A stretch of 64,000 nt of DNA from Persicaria tinctoria (lineage: Eukaryota; Streptophyta; Magnoliopsida; Caryophyllales; Polygonaceae). The notes beneath the pieces are model-generated. The model ran no database searches. It was given only the letters and a program-made list of their open reading frames with translations, and was not told where the DNA came from. The position numbers and the translations under genes are program-made. Below, piece by piece: positions 21,583 to 31,925 of this stretch; the first letter of the stretch is position 1; each line of letters begins with the position of its first letter. Location: contig JBANSL010000004.1 in the NCBI GenBank assembly GCA_037127255.1, positions 86,324,627 to 86,388,626 on the forward strand, read 5' to 3'.

Positions 21583-22849
21583 AATGAAGATAGACGATTT
21601 AGAATCCTTTAAATTACACTTCATAGTAATGAGCTTATAATTCAGCTCCCGTTTACATAAAAAATTGCAAATCTCAATATAAATTAATGCAGAGTATTAT
21701 GTCGAAGATCCGTACATTTATGTGGATTAGTATCGCAATCTTAATCTTAATGTGCCTTTAAATAAATTAAATAAATATAGATATATTATGTTATATAGTA
21801 TACATTACTATAAGTAGTATATATGTTACTAATATATATAAATGCACATGAACTGAAAAGGCACCCATGAATAGATATTACTCCAAACAGATAACACATG
21901 ATGCTGTAAAACTATTTTTTAAGTCATTAATATAACTTTGGATCCTATGTTACGAGCCACCCAAATGCACGGTCACAATTACGATTTTAAAATCAATCAC
22001 AATTCTAATTTATTATAGTGGTTTGAAACCGTATAGTCGAACTATTTACCAGCATAAAATCTGCATCAGTAACTATCAGGCTCGTGCATAAGCATGTTCA
22101 AGTGGTTCAACGAAATAGGGCCCTCAAACTATTTACCAGCATAAAATCTGCATCAGTAACTATCAGGCTCGTGCATAAGCATGTTCAAGTGGTTCAACGA
22201 AATAGGGCCCTCAAATTTTTCAGAACGGCATTTAATTATAAAAAATTTCTTTCTTAAAATTATCATTATATTGGCAGGCTCAGTGCTGCAAGGTATGTCT
22301 TGTTTACCACACATCATAGGTTCGATTCTTGACCAAAGTGCCTTTTTTCTATTTTACTGAGTGTACGATACTTGCAATTTTTTTTTAAATCTAATTTAAA
22401 TTTACTGTGTTGTGTAATTTTTTTTTTAAATCTAATTTAAATTTACTGTGTTGTGGTGGGTGGGAGTGTGAGACCTTTTCATTTTATTTGCAACTTTCTT
22501 TCCATTTCTATTTGTGGAGTTTTGTTTAGAGCACTTAATGAAATTAGTTAAATTTTAAAAATGTAAAAGCAAAACTAAGAAAAATATGTCCGTGTATTTT
22601 TAAGAACCATCCAAATCATTTTTTTTAAATGTTTAAGAACATATAATGACTATCTTATTCTTAAATATTTTGATAAACTTAATCTAAAATTTGATAAATA
22701 TAGGAGTAATATATATTTTAATTTAATATATATAATTATAAATTTAGCAAATTAAAAGTATATAATTATTTGTCGATACAATCAATTTTAATTTCGCACA
22801 GGGCCCTCCAAATTATTGGCACGGCCCTGGTAACTATCATATATATAGT
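21583..22849. other. AT-rich intergenic region with a SINE-like box pair
   Basis: No gene. GGCTCAGTGCT (22278) and AGGTTCGATTCT (22318) resemble Pol III A and B boxes and could mark a decayed tRNA-derived SINE. A roughly 40-bp duplication follows at 22373-22455 (T-run plus AAATCTAATTTAAATTTACT, twice). The 87-bp tandem duplication is listed separately. Confidence 0.35.
22041..22214. repeat. Perfect 87-bp tandem duplication
   Basis: Unit 22041-22127 is repeated without visible change at 22128-22214, beginning ACTATTTACCAGCATAAAAT. A recent local duplication. Confidence 0.9.
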
Positions 22850-23317
22850 TATTGACTCGACGATGAATTCAACCTGTACCGTACATAGTTTGGACAACAA
22901 GAACAAATTAAACGAGGTTGGGGTGGGGCTTGTGTCCCCCGTAGGATCCTCCGACGCTCAAGTCAGCCCCCCCTTATGAATCCGACTTTACCACTATTTA
23001 TGTTAGAAGAAACTATTACCATATTTAAATCGGTCAAGGTTCTTAATGCATGAAACTATTACCGTATTCAATATGCAAAACGGTAACCGCATTGATATTG
23101 CTGGTCAATGCCGTATTGAATATTCAAATTTATTAATTATGATACCACATAAATAATAGATGTCGTTTTTAACTGTTATTTAGGATAATTTCATATGATA
23201 AAAGTGATCGACTTACTTGGTAAAAGAACAAAATGCCCATGTGATCTGATGGCGGGGATTTTCCCTACCACAATTGCCCCTCGGGTTTCTTCTTCATGTC
23301 TCGATGATGAAGGAAGC
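22850..23317 (+). repeat. Older dispersed repeat, copy U1, split by the gypsy insertion
   Basis: About 450 bp align by eye with 31225-31660 (U2): both carry AACAAGAACAAAT, TTGGGG(T/C)GGGGCTTGTGTCC, ATGAATCCGACTTTACC and CGGTAACCGCATTGAT. The last part (23255-23317) continues after the gypsy element at 30010 and is also present inverted at about 31860-31925. No coding content recognised. Confidence 0.6.
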
Positions 23318-24612
23318 TGATAATGCATATTTTAGATAGGCATTATAGATAGTTTTAGTTTAGTTTAGGTTGCATTTCTTGCTTGCTTTATTGTTAATTT
23401 GCATCTTGTGTTTATTTTAGAAAAGTTCGGATTCTGCGCAATTTTGTGTTTATCTCGCAGATCGAATCGGAACATACGTGGGGAGATGCAATGTCTCAAG
23501 AGGAACACAAGATATATGGAAAGGAACAAGGAAGAAAGAAGCAAGGCAAGACGAGAAGAAAAGCCCGCAAAAAGGAGCCAAGACCACGGCAAAAAGGAGA
23601 AGTCGCGGCCGCCGCAGGCATTGCCGCGGGCGCCGCAGTGGCCGCCGCAGCGGGTAGCTGGGGAGGCATGTGCGGCGGGCGCCGCAAGTCTTGCCGCGGC
23701 CGCCGCACGTTACTGCCGCGCGCCGTTTTGTTACCCAAAAACCCTAGTTTCTAATTGTTTCCTTTGAGGCCGACTTTGGATATTTGTTTTAGGCCTTTTA
23801 TGTTATTTTTCTTTATCATTCATAACCATTCATTCTATTCATTCAACCAGGAGACTTTTTAGAGATTTGGAGCTATGTTTTCCATGAGGAACTAAACTCA
23901 TCTTTTCTGCCTGCAATTTGAAGCTTTATTCGGATTGATTGTGAGTTTCTAATTCTTGTTCCTTATTTCCTATTTGTGAATGCTTCAACTTCTTCGTGCT
24001 TAATTAATTATTGTTTTGTTCTATCTTGTCTGGCCAACTCGTTAGATCAATTCAATCGCTAAGGTTTTGTAGATTCCTGATTGTGAACCTTAACCTAAGT
24101 GGCAAACTTGTTCCTTTAGGGCTGATTGAACTAATTGAATGAGTAGGAAGTTGAATGTGTTGTTAAATCCTTCTTTAGGGACTGCAAATACCTTGGCTAA
24201 TCTCTGAACTTAAAGCTATCAATTGGGTTAAATCCTTCTTTAGGGACTGTTCGATTGATAAGGGTTTCTAGGACTGATTGGACTAGTAACTATATTAGGT
24301 CGGGACAAGGGCATTCATAGGAAACGTAATAGGACGAGAAGAAGTTACAAGGATCGCTTCAATCCGATAAAGTGGAAAATTGTAGGTGGAATTGCTTCTC
24401 TAAATTGTTTAAACCAAAATCACTTATTCTGCTTTCGTTAATTTACTTTACAACTTTCACATAAAAAAACCCCCTTCTTTGGTTACTTAATCAACGTTAG
24501 AATCACACTAGAGTTATAAATTTCCCTGTGGGATCGACCTCTTACTTATTACTGTACTAGTTATAGGTTTGAGTTTCTTTGACGGAATCAACGACAGGTT
24601 TCCCCTCCGTCA
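23318..24612 (+). repeat. 5' LTR of the gypsy element
   Basis: 1,295 bp, TGATAATGCATATTTTAG to CCCCTCCGTCA. By eye it matches the 3' LTR except for a 21-bp inverted segment (23644-23664) and the changed 9-bp arm beside it (23665-23673). A GC-rich block (about 23604-23730) with GCCGCGGGCGCCGC-type repeats interrupts an otherwise AT-rich LTR. Confidence 0.95.
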
Positions 24613-24616
24613 AATT

Positions 24617-24634
24617 TGGCGCCGTTGCCGGGGA
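24617..24634 (+). other. Primer-binding site (tRNA-Asp type)
   Basis: TGGCGCCGTTGCCGGGGA lies four bases after the LTR. Its first 16 bases complement the 3' end of plant tRNA-Asp (GUC) including CCA, the primer usual for Athila-type gypsy elements. Confidence 0.85.
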
Positions 24635-24739
24635 TTTTTATTAAATTCTTGTGTGTTTTTAGTGTTGATTTTGGTGTGGACCGTCTTACTTGGTCCATAC
24701 CCGTGCTACTAATTCTTCTCTGTAGAAAGCATTGCAGAG

Positions 24740-25915
24740 ATGGCGAACCGCACTCTTAAGGAGCTTTCTGCTCCTGATCTGGCACAGCAACCCCTGGCAA
24801 TCCAATACCCTGAGCTAGCAGAAGGGGTCAAATTTGAGCTTAAGTCTGGGGTAGTTCATCTTCTACCAAAATTCCATGGGCTGAGTGGGGAGGACCCCCA
24901 CAAGCATCTTTCTGAATTCCATAGGGTGGTGGTTGGGATGAAACCAGCGGATGTAACTGAAGAGCAAATCAAGCTAAGAGCCTTCCCCTTCACTTTGAAG
25001 GATGATGCAAGTGAATGGTTCTTCTATCTACCACCTGACTCTATCGCCACTTGGGCCGAGATGAAAAGAGTTTTCCTGGAAATGTACTTCCCTGCAACAA
25101 AGCTGAACGCTTTGAAAAGGTCTATAAGCAGCATTGAGCAGTACGCGACAGAGTCTATACACGAGTACTTCGAACGCTTCAAGAAACTCTGCGCCAGCTG
25201 CCCATGCCATGGGTATGCCCAAAAGGATCTTGTTCTCTTCTTGTTCAACGGGCTTACCGATGGAGAGCGCAAAACAGTGAACTCTTGTTGTGGGGGAAAC
25301 ATGCTGAATAAGACGCCTGCCGCAGCTTGGGAAGTGTTCAAGGAGCTCTCTGAGGGCTCTAGGCAGTTCAACAAGAGCATTCGTGCTAGAGGTGTACTTG
25401 CTATTGATCCCCCAGTGGCTGCATTACAGACTGATATGGCAGAGATGAAAGAAATGCTCAAGAAGCTGGTGGAAGACAGAGCATCTCAGCAATTGAAAGC
25501 ATGTGAGTCCTACACTGATCCATCTCACCCTATGGATATGTACTCAACCTTCCAAGATCCAAATGTTGAATTGAATGCCATCGGGAATTTCGCTCAACAA
25601 AGGCCTATGCAAGGCAATTATGGGAACCCTGGGTATTTCAACAACAACAACTACAATAGGGGCTATCAGCAGGGTAATGGTTATGGGAACTATCAAGCCT
25701 CTTTCAATCAGCAGGGGGGGCAACAGGAAAGGCCTCAGCAACAATTTGAACCTCGACAGGGAGGTCAGCAGCAGTCAAATGGGGATAATGAGGATCCACT
25801 GCAGAAACTGTCACGACTGGTCATGAGGAATGATAAACAACAGTCAGAGCGGATGGCGACTCTAGAGAAGCAACAATCAGATCGGATGACGAATATTGAG
25901 AATCAAATGAGTTAG
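24740..25915 (+). CDS. Gag polyprotein of gypsy element
   Basis: 391 aa capsid-type protein (Retrotrans_gag). The core from about residue 50 to 215 shows GLSGEDPHKHLSEFHRVV, LRAFPFTLKDDASEWFFYLP, WAEMKRVFLEMYFPATK and EYFERFKKLCASCPCHGY, typical of Athila-lineage gag. The C-terminal 120 residues are Asn/Gly/Gln-rich with no visible zinc knuckle. It ends at a TAG; the next ORF is in the same frame 24 nt downstream, so the original product was probably one gag-pro protein now interrupted by an amber codon or dependent on readthrough. Confidence 0.9.
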   Translation: MANRTLKELSAPDLAQQPLAIQYPELAEGVKFELKSGVVHLLPKFHGLSGEDPHKHLSEFHRVVVGMKPADVTEEQIKLRAFPFTLKDDASEWFFYLPPDSIATWAEMKRVFLEMYFPATKLNALKRSISSIEQYATESIHEYFERFKKLCASCPCHGYAQKDLVLFLFNGLTDGERKTVNSCCGGNMLNKTPAAAWEVFKELSEGSRQFNKSIRARGVLAIDPPVAALQTDMAEMKEMLKKLVEDRASQQLKACESYTDPSHPMDMYSTFQDPNVELNAIGNFAQQRPMQGNYGNPGYFNNNNYNRGYQQGNGYGNYQASFNQQGGQQERPQQQFEPRQGGQQQSNGDNEDPLQKLSRLVMRNDKQQSERMATLEKQQSDRMTNIENQMS

Positions 25916-25939
25916 CTCATTCAGGTCTTAAGTGCGAAG

Positions 25940-27295
25940 ATGGCGAACGATGCAAGTAAGCTTCCATCGCAGACGGTTGAGAATCCTAAGGAGAATGTCA
26001 GTGCAATAATGCTTAGGAGTGGCAAGGAACTGGTTGTCACAAAGCAAAAGGACGAGGAGGGGATAATGGACGAAGAAATAGAGATACTTGAAGGTGAAAA
26101 CGGAGTAACAGAGGTGCGGCGCCCGCGGCAAACTTTGCGGCGCCCGCCGCTAGCCTCTGCGGTGCCCGCCGCCAGAGAGACGATTCCAGCGGCACCCGCC
26201 GCTGCTCAAGCTGCGGCGCCCGCCGCTCCTGATGCCGCGCCCGCCGCTACCTCACCCGCCGCCAGTTCATCTTCTGGTACGTCTTCTTCCTTACCTCCTT
26301 TCTCTTCTCCTCCTCTTTCTTCTTCTTCCTCTTCTCCCGCACCTATGGAGATTCCAAAGCCCATTCCGCCTTTTCCGGAAGCCTTGAGAGACACACGAAC
26401 ATATGAGAATGACAAGGAGATCTTCGAGACATTCGGCAAGTGTGCGGTAAACATTCCTTTACTTAGCTTAATTAAGAGCATTCCTAGATATGCTAAATTT
26501 TTGAAGGAATTGTGCACCATTAAGAGGAAGCAGAGACTGAAAAAGAAGGAAAAGGTAAGCTTGAATGAAAATGTTTCTGCTATGTTGCAAAGGAAATTGC
26601 CTGAAAAATGCGGAGATCCAGGTATGTTTACGATTCCATGTGCGATTGGGAATACTAGATTCAAACAAGCCATGTTAGATCTAGGAGCCTCAATTAATGT
26701 TATTTCTTATAACATGTACCTATCTTTGGGTTTGGGTCCTCTGACTGAGACTGGGGTTACAGTGCAACTTGCTGATCGATCACAAATCAGGCCAAGAGGC
26801 GTTGTTGAAGATGTTTTAGTTATGGTGGATGATTTGTTTTTCCCTGTTGATTTCTTTGTTTTAGATATGGAGCAGGGAACCCCTGAAACACCCATTATAC
26901 TGGGAAGGCCATTCCTGAAAACTGCGAAAACGAAAATTGATTGTTGTGAGGGCCTATTGACTATGGAGTTTGATGGAAGAAAGATAGAATTTTCTCTCTT
27001 TAATCACGCTAAGCTTTCTCCTGGAACTTCGTTAGATATGCCTATTGCTGACAATACTGATCATAACAATAATTTTCGTGATTTGTTAGAGACAACTACG
27101 GAACATAGTTTATGGAAAATTGAACCTCCTAACAAATTGCAATCTTATGTGATTCCAGGACAACCCCCTGGCATAGCTCATGGAGAGGAGCTAAGAGAAA
27201 TGGCTGAATGCTGGAACAGGAAGCTACACCTTTCAAGGGTGCCTGCATTTGTCAATGAAATGACCGATGTTGGTGACCCTGGTGGAGGAACATAG
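25940..27295 (+). CDS. Retropepsin-type aspartic protease ORF of gypsy element
   Basis: 451 aa if begun at its own ATG (MANDASKL), in the same frame as gag. It has PKENVSAIMLRSGKEL early, an Ala/Pro-rich stretch (about residues 58-110) encoded by GCGCCCGCCGC repeats, a Ser run, then PIPPFPEAL. The aspartic protease domain follows at about residues 215-345: active-site region MLDLGASINVIS, the DLGA form usual in Athila-type elements, and flap-to-end motif PIILGRPFLKTAKTKID. It ends at TAG shortly after the protease; no RT follows. Confidence 0.88.
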   Translation: MANDASKLPSQTVENPKENVSAIMLRSGKELVVTKQKDEEGIMDEEIEILEGENGVTEVRRPRQTLRRPPLASAVPAARETIPAAPAAAQAAAPAAPDAAPAATSPAASSSSGTSSSLPPFSSPPLSSSSSSPAPMEIPKPIPPFPEALRDTRTYENDKEIFETFGKCAVNIPLLSLIKSIPRYAKFLKELCTIKRKQRLKKKEKVSLNENVSAMLQRKLPEKCGDPGMFTIPCAIGNTRFKQAMLDLGASINVISYNMYLSLGLGPLTETGVTVQLADRSQIRPRGVVEDVLVMVDDLFFPVDFFVLDMEQGTPETPIILGRPFLKTAKTKIDCCEGLLTMEFDGRKIEFSLFNHAKLSPGTSLDMPIADNTDHNNNFRDLLETTTEHSLWKIEPPNKLQSYVIPGQPPGIAHGEELREMAECWNRKLHLSRVPAFVNEMTDVGDPGGGT

Positions 27296-28700
27296 GCCGA
27301 TCAAGGGCCATCACGTCGAGCCAACGACATGAAACAAAGGCGCTTCTCGGGAGGCAACCCGAGGTACATTTTTCAGATTTATTTTCTTTTTCTTTTCCTT
27401 CACCCTGAGTATATGAGTTCACTTTTGTTGTCTTTAATGTTTCATTGAGGGCAATGAAAACTTCAAGTGTGGGGGAGAGGAGTTTTATTTATATAGTGCA
27501 TATAGTTAGATCATATTTCATTTTCTGCACCATGTTTAAGTTTAATTAAGTTGTTGTTTAGTTTGTATTTAGTTTTAAAAAAAAAAACAAAAAAAAAAAA
27601 AATTTAATTTCGAAAATATTAGAAATAGAGCATGCATTGCATATATATGTGTTATTCAAATACCCATCTTGCTTAGTTGTCCTCTATTTTAAATTTCAAG
27701 CATGAATCATAAAAATCCCATGGAGTTCTGGATGTTTTGATTATTATTGCTAAATGATTTTTGTGGAGCATGAGCTAGCAAATATAATTGAGCATGTATG
27801 ATTGAGCTAAGGTATGATTGAAGTCCTAAAAACATGACCCTGTGAGGATGTTTGGCCTTACTTTGAATTCTTTTGCTTAATTGTGTGATTTACTCGCCTA
27901 GTGTTGCTACCTCTTGGCATTGACTGCAGTATCTATTTTTGAAGACCAATGCACATGTTTGTTGCGTGCGGAGTGTATGTTTATATTTTGGAGTCTTTTT
28001 TTTATTCAATTTTATGCATATTTAGTGAATAAGGTGGCAATGGTTGATGCACTGAGTAACCGGGTCTACGCATGACACCCATGGGTATGATTCGCGCAAA
28101 AAGGTGTTGAAAACTACCCACTAGGAAAGAAAGCTTGATCATTGAGTAACCAGGTTCATTCATGACACCCATGTTTGCAACTTGCGTCAAAAGGTGTTCA
28201 AGTGGACTTCATATTCATATTTATAGTTGAGGTGTTGATAGACCGGGGCCATTCATGACACCCATGTTTGAGCTTCGCGTAAGGAAAGCACCAAGACAAG
28301 AAAAAGAAAAAAAAAGAAGGAGAGAAAAGAAAATCAAAGAAAAAGAAAAAAAAGTGTTGCATTTTATTTTCTTTATGTTATCCCGCAAGTAATGACATTT
28401 TGGTAGATAAGTGGTGATATGGTGGTCAATGTCTATGAGCTTAGTGTATTATTGGTTTGAGTTGAGAGTTGTGCCTAAAAGCCTAAACACATGAGTGAAA
28501 CACATATTTCTGGTGAGGTTGGATGATATCTACTTCTAAGCTTTGATCACCTGAATACATGCTATGACGTTTGTTTGCTTGGTTTATGGTTTCACCTGCT
28601 ATGATGTTGTTTTTGGTAATATTGAAGCGTGAAGGGATTTTCCTGTGGGATACATTGATTCATGTTCATTCTAGCATTGCTTGAGGACAAGCAAAGGTTA
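27296..28700 (+). other. Non-coding 3' internal region of gypsy element
   Basis: No coding frame. The boundary sequence at about 27343-27362 (AAGGCGCTTCTCGGGAGGCA) resembles what normally follows pol in Athila-type elements, so pol was removed between about 27295 and there. An internal purine tract (AAGTGTGGGGGAGAGG, about 27466-27481) precedes an AT-rich stretch. At 28040-28285 are three diverged direct repeats containing CATGACACCCATG. Confidence 0.65.
28040..28285 (+). repeat. Three diverged direct repeats inside the gypsy element
   Basis: Each copy carries AACC(G/A)GGT...CATGACACCCATG(G/T), a variable dozen bases, then GCG and AAAAGGTGTT or a relative; spacing about 80-110 bp. Short tandem blocks are common in this part of Athila-like elements. 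Confidence 0.6.
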
Positions 28701-28714
28701 AGTGTGGGGGAATT
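28701..28714 (+). other. Polypurine tract
   Basis: AGTGTGGGGGAATT ends directly at the 3' LTR and would prime plus-strand DNA synthesis. A near copy lies at about 27468. Confidence 0.8.
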
Positions 28715-30009
28715 TGATAATGCATATTTTAGATAGGCATTATAGATAGTTTTAGTTTAGTTTAGGTTGCATTTCTTGCTTGCTTTATTGTTAATTTGCA
28801 TCTTGTGTTTATTTTAGAAAAGTTCGGATTCTGCGCAATTTTGTGTTTATCTCGCAGATCGAATCGGAACATACGTGGGGAGATGCAATGTCTCAAGAGG
28901 AACACAAGATATATGGAAAGGAACAAGGAAGAAAGAAGCAAGGCAAGACGAGAAGAAAAGCCCGCAAAAAGGAGCCAAGACCACGGCAAAAAGGAGAAGT
29001 CGCGGCCGCCGCAGGCATTGCCGCGGGCGCCGCAGTGGCCTCCCCAGCTACCCGCTGCGGCGGCCACTGCGGCGGGCGCCGCAAGTCTTGCCGCGGCCGC
29101 CGCACGTTACTGCCGCGCGCCGTTTTGTTACCCAAAAACCCTAGTTTCTAATTGTTTCCTTTGAGGCCGACTTTGGATATTTGTTTTAGGCCTTTTATGT
29201 TATTTTTCTTTATCATTCATAACCATTCATTCTATTCATTCAACCAGGAGACTTTTTAGAGATTTGGAGCTATGTTTTCCATGAGGAACTAAACTCATCT
29301 TTTCTGCCTGCAATTTGAAGCTTTATTCGGATTGATTGTGAGTTTCTAATTCTTGTTCCTTATTTCCTATTTGTGAATGCTTCAACTTCTTCGTGCTTAA
29401 TTAATTATTGTTTTGTTCTATCTTGTCTGGCCAACTCGTTAGATCAATTCAATCGCTAAGGTTTTGTAGATTCCTGATTGTGAACCTTAACCTAAGTGGC
29501 AAACTTGTTCCTTTAGGGCTGATTGAACTAATTGAATGAGTAGGAAGTTGAATGTGTTGTTAAATCCTTCTTTAGGGACTGCAAATACCTTGGCTAATCT
29601 CTGAACTTAAAGCTATCAATTGGGTTAAATCCTTCTTTAGGGACTGTTCGATTGATAAGGGTTTCTAGGACTGATTGGACTAGTAACTATATTAGGTCGG
29701 GACAAGGGCATTCATAGGAAACGTAATAGGACGAGAAGAAGTTACAAGGATCGCTTCAATCCGATAAAGTGGAAAATTGTAGGTGGAATTGCTTCTCTAA
29801 ATTGTTTAAACCAAAATCACTTATTCTGCTTTCGTTAATTTACTTTACAACTTTCACATAAAAAAACCCCCTTCTTTGGTTACTTAATCAACGTTAGAAT
29901 CACACTAGAGTTATAAATTTCCCTGTGGGATCGACCTCTTACTTATTACTGTACTAGTTATAGGTTTGAGTTTCTTTGACGGAATCAACGACAGGTTTCC
30001 CCTCCGTCA
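28715..30009 (+). repeat. 3' LTR of the gypsy element
   Basis: 1,295 bp, same length as the 5' LTR. It carries the intact 9-bp inverted arms GCAGTGGCC (29032-29040) and GGCCACTGC (29062-29070) around a 21-bp core that is the reverse complement of the corresponding core in the 5' LTR. Confidence 0.95.
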
Positions 30010-30440
30010 GAAGCCGAAAAAAGTACATGGCGAAGTTTGTCGAGCGAGCGACAATTTTGTTGTAGATGGCAGTTGCTTGACTGTAAGTAGCGGTTTTACG
30101 GAATCATGTGGTGACACATTGGCTTTGAGAAGCTACTGGCCTTGAGCGGCTATTATTGACCTCGAGTGGCTATCGGTCGTAAGTGGATGTCGTTGTCCAT
30201 AAGTGGTTATCATTGGTCGTAAGTGGCTATTGTTGGCCCATAATTGGCAATCGGTGGTAAGTGACTATTGACCGTAAGTGGCTATCGTTGACCGTAAGTG
30301 GCTATTGTTGGCCCGTAATTGACTATTGGTCGTAAGCGGCTATATATCGTTGGTTGTAATTAGTTATTGGTCGTAACTCGTAAGGGGCTATCGTTGGCCG
30401 TAAGTGGCTATCGTTGGCTCATAACTGGATATTTATTGTC
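30010..30440 (+). repeat. Foldback arm with about 20-bp minisatellite
   Basis: Continues the U1 repeat after the gypsy insertion. From about 30130 to 30430 runs an imperfect array of a unit like CGTAAGTGGCTATCGTTGGC, roughly 15 copies. The first 200 bp and the array are present in inverted orientation at about 31670-31910. Confidence 0.65.
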
Positions 30441-31224
30441 AGCAGGTTGATATGTCTTGGCGAGTCTGACCAACATGAATTGATGCCCCTAGACAGCTTG
30501 ATTGGTCCATATGAGCGGATAATGTGCCTACTCCATGTTTTTGAATTGTCTTGACAAAATACCTTGAGATCTTGCCCCATGTCATCCTCGGTTGAGTCCA
30601 TCGGGACAACTCTTGAGGTTTGGGACATAAATCTTCAACTCCAAAAGTTTCATCCCTTCTCTACAATTGACCTGAGAGTATGGGTTGGTTTCACAATTTG
30701 TGAGAAGTATGGGCCGGTTTGATAAGTAATCGAAAACTGCAACAGATCTGACGCCTTCCTCGTTTGATATTTGCAGAATTGCAGGGACCAGCAATTCTGT
30801 TAGAAGGAGAGAATGCAGTGCTTCAATATATTGATAGGGCTCAGATGTGGAGGCATTGGTGACCCAGGATGGGGTCCGGTGTCCCCATGGCTTTGTTGTG
30901 CATTGCGCACGAGGACAACTATGGTGGCGATGGTTGACGGTTGTTTGATCGGAGATTGGATGATGATGTCTTATTTGGTGGATTCCTTGGACCATTTTGA
31001 GGACGAATCGGGGAAATCAGGGGAGGATTCGTTCAAGGGGGAGCCGTTTAGATGTAAGTCGAGAAAAAGATGGAAGAAAGTGAATCGAAAACCCCATGAG
31101 AGTGACACTAGCGTTTATGGCTTTTCCTCCCTGCATTGGGATTCCGATCCTAGGCTTTTTGATCAAATCCTCAAGGATGTCACGACACCAAATGTAATGC
31201 ATAAAATATGCATCATACTTGTTG
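30441..31224. other. Spacer of the foldback region
   Basis: Mixed composition. A 150-aa plus frame (30813-31265) is open but contains no motif I recognise, and its GC-rich sections are not obviously conserved coding; I do not call it a gene. Confidence 0.4.
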
Positions 31225-31925
31225 AAGAAGATCGATCTCGACGATTAACTCAACCCGAACCGTAGCTTGCAAAACAAGAACAAATGAGGTTGGGGCGGGG
31301 CTTGTGTCCCTAGTAGGACAATCCGACGCTCAAGTCAGTCCTCTCCTTATGAATCCGACTTTACCGCTATTTATGCTAGAAGAAACCGTTACCATATTGA
31401 AATCGGTCAAGGTTATTAATGCATGAAACCGTTACCGTATTCAATAGGTGAAACGGTAACCGCATTGATGTTGGTCAATGTCGTATTGAATATTCAAATT
31501 TATTGATTATGATACTGCATAAATGATAGATGTCGTTTTTAATTGTTATTTAGGATAATTTCGTATGATAAAAATGATCGACTTCCTTGGTAAAGGACCA
31601 GAATGCCCATGTGCTATGATGACGTTATTTTCCCTACAACAATTTAGTCCGAGCTTCACTTTTTATTATGTCATGATAGCCACTTACGGTCAATGATAGT
31701 CACTTACGGCCAACGACAACCACTTACGATCGATAATCACTCGAGACCAATAATAGCCGCTCAAGGCCAGTAGCTGCTTAAAGTCAATGTGTCGCCACTT
31801 GATTCCGTAAAAACGATACTTACGATCAAGCAACTGCCATCTACGGCAAAATCATCGGTCGCTCGACAAACTTCACGACATGAAGAAGAAGCCCGAAGGG
31901 CAATTGTGGTAGGGAAAATCCTCGG
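31225..31925. repeat. Copy U2 plus inverted foldback arm
   Basis: 31225-31660 repeats U1 (22850-23290) in the same orientation. 31670-31925 is the inverted counterpart of 30215-30010 and 23317-23255, including GATAGTCACTTACGG-type minisatellite units and CCACAATTGCCC read in reverse. Confidence 0.6.

Larger units (their letters stand above)
23318..30009 (+). mobile_element. Non-autonomous Ty3/gypsy (Athila-like) LTR retrotransposon, gag-protease only, 6,692 bp
   Basis: Two 1,295-bp LTRs (23318-24612 and 28715-30009) with TG...CA ends; TSD GAAGC at 23313-23317 and 30010-30014. A tRNA-Asp-type primer-binding site follows the 5' LTR, and a purine tract precedes the 3' LTR. Gag (24740-25915) and a protease ORF (25940-27295) are present, but nothing resembling reverse transcriptase, RNase H or integrase lies in 27296-28714. 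It is therefore a gag-pro derivative needing a partner for mobilisation. Near-identical LTRs imply a recent insertion, into an older repeat. Confidence 0.95.

Noticed and set aside
23399..23767. 122-aa frame in the LTR, repeated at 28796-29164
   Set aside because: It occurs in both LTRs, differs where the microinversion lies and has no recognisable domain; better explained as chance open frame in a GC-rich LTR block.
30130..30430. Regular short repeats that could suggest a CRISPR-like array
   Set aside because: Units are contiguous and diverged, with no unique spacers and in plant nuclear DNA; a minisatellite.
30813..31265. 150-aa plus-strand frame
   Set aside because: No family resemblance, no intron or promoter evidence, and it ends inside a dispersed repeat.
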